Shown here: piece by piece, positions 60,044 to 64,000 of the stretch
Numbering within the stretch: the stretch's first letter is position 1
Layout: every line of letters starts with the position of its first letter
NCBI RefSeq assembly: GCF_000426685.1
Contig: NZ_AUFV01000011.1
Coordinates: forward strand, 103,763 to 167,762
Source: Solimonas flava DSM 18980
Lineage (GTDB): Bacteria > Pseudomonadota > Gammaproteobacteria > Nevskiales > Nevskiaceae
Length of the DNA stretch: 64,000 bases
Reading direction: 5' to 3'
Program-made: the position numbers and the translations under genes
Notes under the pieces: model-generated
Database searches by the model: none
What the model was told of the DNA's origin: nothing
What the model saw: the letters and a program-made list of their open reading frames with translations, nothing else

Positions 60044-60224
60044 AGTGATTCAGACCTTCCCCAGCGATCATGCAAGCACCCGCCCCCAACGGATGTTCGC
60101 GCAACGTGCGACGACGGTTCGACTTTATGACGCGGGGATGACGGCCGTGAAGGCGATGCGGCGCGCAGGGCTATGTTTACTACTGCGCATCGCGCGAGAC
60201 GCGATGCGGCGACGCAAAGAAACA

Positions 60225-60260
60225 GTGCGCCGCCCGCGGCGATGCCCGCGGACGGCGCAC
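60225..60260 (-). terminator. Terminator hairpin after the aldo/keto reductase gene
   Basis: Fifteen-base arms GTGCGCCGCCCGCGG / CCGCGGACGGCGCAC with one mismatch, 6-nt loop. On the minus strand it is followed by TGTTTCTTT, 22 nt after the stop codon. Confidence 0.75.
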
Positions 60261-60282
60261 GATGCGCAAGGCGCGTGCGTGC

Positions 60283-61314
<1,032 letters not shown>

Positions 61315-61795
61315 GATCCTTTCCTTCTTTGCGCTTGGGGGATTTCGGGGTGTGCCGGCCCGGCTTGTACCGAGCGGTAACACGGGCGAGTTTACACGAG
61401 CCGACGCCGCGTTCCGGGCGTACCGGACACTCGCGCCAGGTCTGCACCGCAGCCGACCGAACATCAGGTCCGCCGCTATCGCATCGAAACCATCGGCGCG
61501 GCGATCAAGCCGAGGATCGATGCCGCCGACGCACCGCTTGCCCAGGTCGCCGCCACGATCTGCGCCTTCGTCCTGCTGACGCAGGGGCCGTACACGATCC
61601 GCTCGCACGCCCAGAAAACTCCGAGCTCAGGATCGACGCCAGGGCCGGCGCGATCCGACGCGTGCGGCAGAAGATCAGGATGGGCATCATGTCGGCGCGC
61701 AGCCAACTGCAGATCGTCGATCCGGCGAACGCGCAGCAAGGCGTCAGACAGACCCAGCTGGCCCGGAACCAGCGCCCGTCGTTTCGGAAGATCGC
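61315..61795. other. About 480 bp without a clear gene
   Basis: Overlapping short frames exist on both strands, but none has family resemblance, a ribosome site or consistent codon use. On the plus strand around 61475-61620 a stretch reads like a helical peptide (IGAAIKPRIDAADAPLAQVAATI), and on the minus strand around 61640-61750 another contains CFAGS-like Cys-rich hydrophobic sequence, so this may be the remains of a decayed gene. The left part holds the leader of the aldo/keto reductase gene. Confidence 0.4.
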
Positions 61796-62452
61796 ATGAA
61801 AGCCTGGTTCGCCCTCTTGCTCAGTCTCGTCGCCGCTCCGGCTTTCGCGCAGAAAGTCGTCACCGCGTTCCCGTCGACGACCGATCCGGCCGCGACGTAT
61901 CTCATCTATCTGCATGGCCGGGTCGTCGAGAATCTCGGGCCGCGCCCGACAGATTCGAGCTTTGGCCTGTACGACTACCCGGCCATCCTCGAGACCCTTG
62001 CCGGCAAGGGTGCTACGGTCATTTCCGCTCAGCGAAGACCCAATACCGACGTCAATGAGTACGCCGGTCTCGTCATTGCTCAGATCGAGGCGGCGATTCG
62101 CAGCGGCGTTCCCCCCGAGCACATCGTCGTCGTCGGCTTCTCCAAGGGCGGAGATATCGCCATTCATGTTTCCAGCTTCCTGCGTCGACCGCAGGTGCGT
62201 TTCGTACTGCTTGCCGCATGCTGGCCGCGACCGGGCGAACCTCAACTTCGCTTGACCGGCCGGGTTCTATCCATCTACGAGACCAGCGACACGCTTGCCG
62301 GCAACAGCTGCGCGCCGCTTGCTCAGCACCCGGAGAAACCGCAGTCCTTTGAAGAAATATCCATCTCCACGGGCCGGTCGCATGGCGCGTTCTACACGCC
62401 GATGAAAGAATGGACAGAGCCTGTGCTGGCTTGGATTCATAAGGGCGGCTGA
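61796..62452 (+). CDS. Exported alpha/beta hydrolase-fold protein
   Basis: A 218-residue protein with a Sec signal peptide cleaved after AFA (MKAWFALLLSLVAAPAFAQ). It has an alpha/beta hydrolase layout: YLIYLHGRVVE gives the oxyanion His-Gly, IVVVGFSKGGDIAIHVSSFL holds the nucleophile elbow GFSKGG, and STGRSHGAFYTP near the end supplies a candidate His. Its base composition is visibly lower in GC than its neighbours, with more A/T at third positions, which suggests acquisition from elsewhere. No catalytic Asp can be assigned with certainty. Substrate unknown. Confidence 0.85.
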   Translation: MKAWFALLLSLVAAPAFAQKVVTAFPSTTDPAATYLIYLHGRVVENLGPRPTDSSFGLYDYPAILETLAGKGATVISAQRRPNTDVNEYAGLVIAQIEAAIRSGVPPEHIVVVGFSKGGDIAIHVSSFLRRPQVRFVLLAACWPRPGEPQLRLTGRVLSIYETSDTLAGNSCAPLAQHPEKPQSFEEISISTGRSHGAFYTPMKEWTEPVLAWIHKGG

Positions 62453-62552
62453 TGCAGGCCTTGGGGCCGACGGACATGGCCCGCCACGGCTCCGTGCCGG
62501 GGTCTCCCCGGCCACGCAATTTCTCGTCGGTGCGTGCGATCATCAGCGCGTG

Positions 62553-63461
62553 ATGACATCCCCGCCTGCGCCGCTGCCGGTCCGCGACGGCGTCGGCCCG
62601 AGCTACGTGCTCCTGCCGGCCGGCGCCTGGCCGAACATGCTCGCCTTTCTGATCGAACGCTTCCCGGCGATCGATGCGCTTGCCTGGCGCTCGCGCATGG
62701 CGCGCGGCCTGGTGCTCGACGACGCCGGCCTGCGCGTCGCGCCCGACACGCCGTACCGCGCCGGCGCCACGCTCTGGTACTACCGCGAGCTCGAATCCGA
62801 ACCCGAGATCCCGTTCGAGGCCGAGCTGCTGTACCGCGACGAGCACCTGCTGATCGCCGACAAGCCGCACTTCCTGCCGGTCCTGCCGTCGGGACGCTTC
62901 GTGCAGCAGACGCTGCTCGTGCGCCTGAAGAAGCAGCTCGGCCTCGCCGAGCTGTCGCCGCTGCATCGCATCGACCGCGGCACCGCCGGACTCGTCGCGT
63001 TCTCGGTGCAGGCGGCGACGCGCGGCGCCTACCAGCGCCTGTTCGCGACGCGCAGCGTCGACAAGCGCTACGAGGCGCTCGCGCCGCTCGTCGCCGGCCT
63101 CGCCTTTCCGTTCACGCGCCGCTCGCGACTGGTCGCCGGCGAGCCGTTCTTCCGCATGCGCGAAGCCGCCGGCGAGGCGAACAGCGAAACCGTCTTCGAG
63201 AGTGCGACGCCGCGCGGCGGGCACGCGCTTTACCGCCTGCGTCCGGTCACCGGCAAGAAGCACCAGCTGCGCGTGCACCTCGCCGCGCTCGGCGCACCGA
63301 TCGTCAACGACAGCTTCTATCCGCAGCTGACCGACGATCCGGCGGGCAGCGATTTTTCGCAGCCGCTGCAGCTGCTGGCGAAGGAGCTGGCGTTCACCGA
63401 TCCGCTCAGCGGCCGGCGGCACGTGTTCACAAGCGGACGACGCCTTTCGTTCGGCGACTAG
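62553..63461 (+). CDS. RluA-family pseudouridine synthase
   Basis: RNA pseudouridine synthase of 302 residues. The catalytic motif is SPLHRIDRGTAGLVAFS with the active Asp (HRxD). ADKPHFLPVLPSGRFVQQ and VTGKKHQLRVHLAALGAPIVNDSFYP are the other conserved blocks of the RluA/TruC group. The N-terminal ~70 residues act like an S4-type or variable domain but lack a clear S4 motif. A GTG (62550) directly precedes the ATG (62553); either may be used, and no strong ribosome site is visible. rRNA or tRNA target cannot be assigned. A clean terminator follows at 63621-63650. Confidence 0.92.
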   Translation: MTSPPAPLPVRDGVGPSYVLLPAGAWPNMLAFLIERFPAIDALAWRSRMARGLVLDDAGLRVAPDTPYRAGATLWYYRELESEPEIPFEAELLYRDEHLLIADKPHFLPVLPSGRFVQQTLLVRLKKQLGLAELSPLHRIDRGTAGLVAFSVQAATRGAYQRLFATRSVDKRYEALAPLVAGLAFPFTRRSRLVAGEPFFRMREAAGEANSETVFESATPRGGHALYRLRPVTGKKHQLRVHLAALGAPIVNDSFYPQLTDDPAGSDFSQPLQLLAKELAFTDPLSGRRHVFTSGRRLSFGD

Positions 63462-63540
63462 CCTGCGCCGGGCAGGCGGAGTCCGCCGGGGGAGGTGGGC
63501 CGTTTTGACGTGCAGCACAGCTCCCCTCGCGCCGGCGCAG

Positions 63541-63581
63541 CGCTGCCGGATCGCTTCGTCGCCGCGCTCCGCGCCATGACG
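63541..63581. repeat. Partial extragenic repeat-like sequence
   Basis: CCGGATCGCTTCGTCGCCGC followed by GCTCCGCGCCATGACG resembles one half of the widespread GGATxGCTTCGTCG...ATGACG intergenic element and is probably related to the two longer copies in this window. The match is to the family pattern, not to a full copy. Confidence 0.45.
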
Positions 63582-63620
63582 CGGGTTTCTCTGCCTGCGC
63601 ACACCCGTCACGCCGCAACG

Positions 63621-63650
63621 AAGAAAGGCCCGCAGACGCGGGCCTTTCTT
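63621..63650 (+). terminator. Rho-independent terminator after the pseudouridine synthase gene
   Basis: Perfect 13-bp stem AAGAAAGGCCCGC / GCGGGCCTTTCTT with an AGAC loop; the arms supply A and T tracts for either direction. Confidence 0.85.
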
Positions 63651-63681
63651 CTGCAGCAGACGAAACGATCGGGACGCGCTA

Positions 63682-64000
63682 GGGCCTGTCATCAATTGAT
63701 TAAATCAGCGAAGCTTGTTGCTTCTTGGCACCGCTGACCATCGATGACTCGCCGCTACGGACTACGAGACGATCAATGGGCTCGCATCGAGCCTCTGCTT
63801 CCGGGCCGTGTGGGCCATGTCGGGGTGACCGCCAAGGACAACCGGCGGTTTGTTGAAGCGGTGCTGTATCGGTATCGCGCCGGGATTCCTTGGCGCGATC
63901 TTCCCGAACGCTTTGGTGACTTCCGCGTGATCCACCTGCGGCACACGCGCTGGAGTCGATCCGGTGTCTGGCAGCGGGTGTTCGAAGCCTTGTCCGCCGA
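63682..64000 (+). mobile_element. Left end of an IS5-family (IS427-like) insertion sequence, cut by window edge
   Basis: The element probably begins at GGGCCTGTCATCAATTG (63682 on), directly after CTA/CTAG, which would be part of the target duplication. The transposase gene follows 60 nt later. The right end lies outside the window, so the inverted repeat and target duplication cannot be confirmed. Base composition is lower in GC than the flanks. Confidence 0.75.
63744..64000 (+). CDS. IS5-type transposase, N-terminal part (OrfA), C-terminus cut by window edge
   Basis: Start of an insertion-sequence transposase; 85 codons are seen. RRYGLRDDQWARIEPLLPGR is the DUF4096 helix-turn-helix start common in the IS427 group, followed by NRRFVEAVLYRYRAGIPWRDLPERFGDFRVIH and WSRSGVWQRVFEAL. 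This group usually makes the full enzyme by a -1 frameshift between two overlapping frames, so a shift may lie beyond the edge. The DDE residues are not in the window. Confidence 0.88.
   Translation, partial: MTRRYGLRDDQWARIEPLLPGRVGHVGVTAKDNRRFVEAVLYRYRAGIPWRDLPERFGDFRVIHLRHTRWSRSGVWQRVFEALSA

Noticed and set aside
61329..61799. Plus-strand frame of about 156 codons upstream of the exported hydrolase
   Set aside because: Composition changes along its length and it lacks similarity to anything I recognise; treated as probable gene remains, not a gene.

Overview
The window reads as chromosomal DNA of a high-GC gammaproteobacterium. PlsB, PurT, TypA and AcrB-type efflux genes fit that class, and the catabolic content suggests Nevskiales/Solimonadaceae or a relative. 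This placement is inference from gene content, not a computed phylogeny. I saw no rRNA, tRNA or CRISPR array. High GC produces long antisense reading frames almost everywhere; these were left out.

Region 1 (1-25.2 kb) is mostly housekeeping: an ACE-like dipeptidase with a POT peptide importer, a DUF4112 protein, plsB, an FKBP-type isomerase lipoprotein, a RimK-like ligase overlapping a GNAT gene, a FecR/SPOR-like protein, an old yellow enzyme, a GltP-type symporter, a LysE/ArgO exporter, typA, a KimA-like permease, an orphan HAMP-like membrane protein, a pirin/YbjQ pair, purT, pyk, a glycerophosphodiesterase and an OmpA-type protein.

Region 2 (25.2-32.8 kb) is an RND efflux operon (membrane fusion protein, pump, outer membrane factor) followed by a MarR regulator and a small phosphatase-like gene. 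A TetR gene is divergent, and a 20-bp palindrome overlaps a well-formed operon promoter.

Region 3 (32.8-46 kb) is accessory and catabolic: three SnoaL/NTF2-fold proteins, three SDRs (one lacking the catalytic Tyr), a KstD-like flavoprotein, an atypical SDR/epimerase, a SulP transporter, and an MpaB-like oxygenase with a divergent TetR and a perfect inverted repeat between them. Two NTF2-fold proteins carry the Tyr/Asp/His/Asp spacing I recall for the bile acid dehydratase BaiE. This suggests steroid or other isoprenoid substrates.

Region 4 (46-60.3 kb) has an AraC regulator divergent from a membrane protein / unknown lipoprotein / GH5 endoglycoceramidase-like operon. It is followed by a complete meta-cleavage lower pathway (C-C hydrolase, hydratase, acylating aldehyde dehydrogenase, aldolase) with an SDR, a serine hydrolase lipoprotein, and a neutral-ceramidase-like lipoprotein whose nucleophile motif is altered.

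Region 5 (60.3-64 kb) has an aldo/keto reductase, a gene-poor stretch, a lower-GC alpha/beta hydrolase, an RluA-type pseudouridine synthase and the left end of an IS5-type element cut by the window edge. Two ~100-bp copies of an intergenic palindromic repeat touch the ends of neighbouring coding regions.
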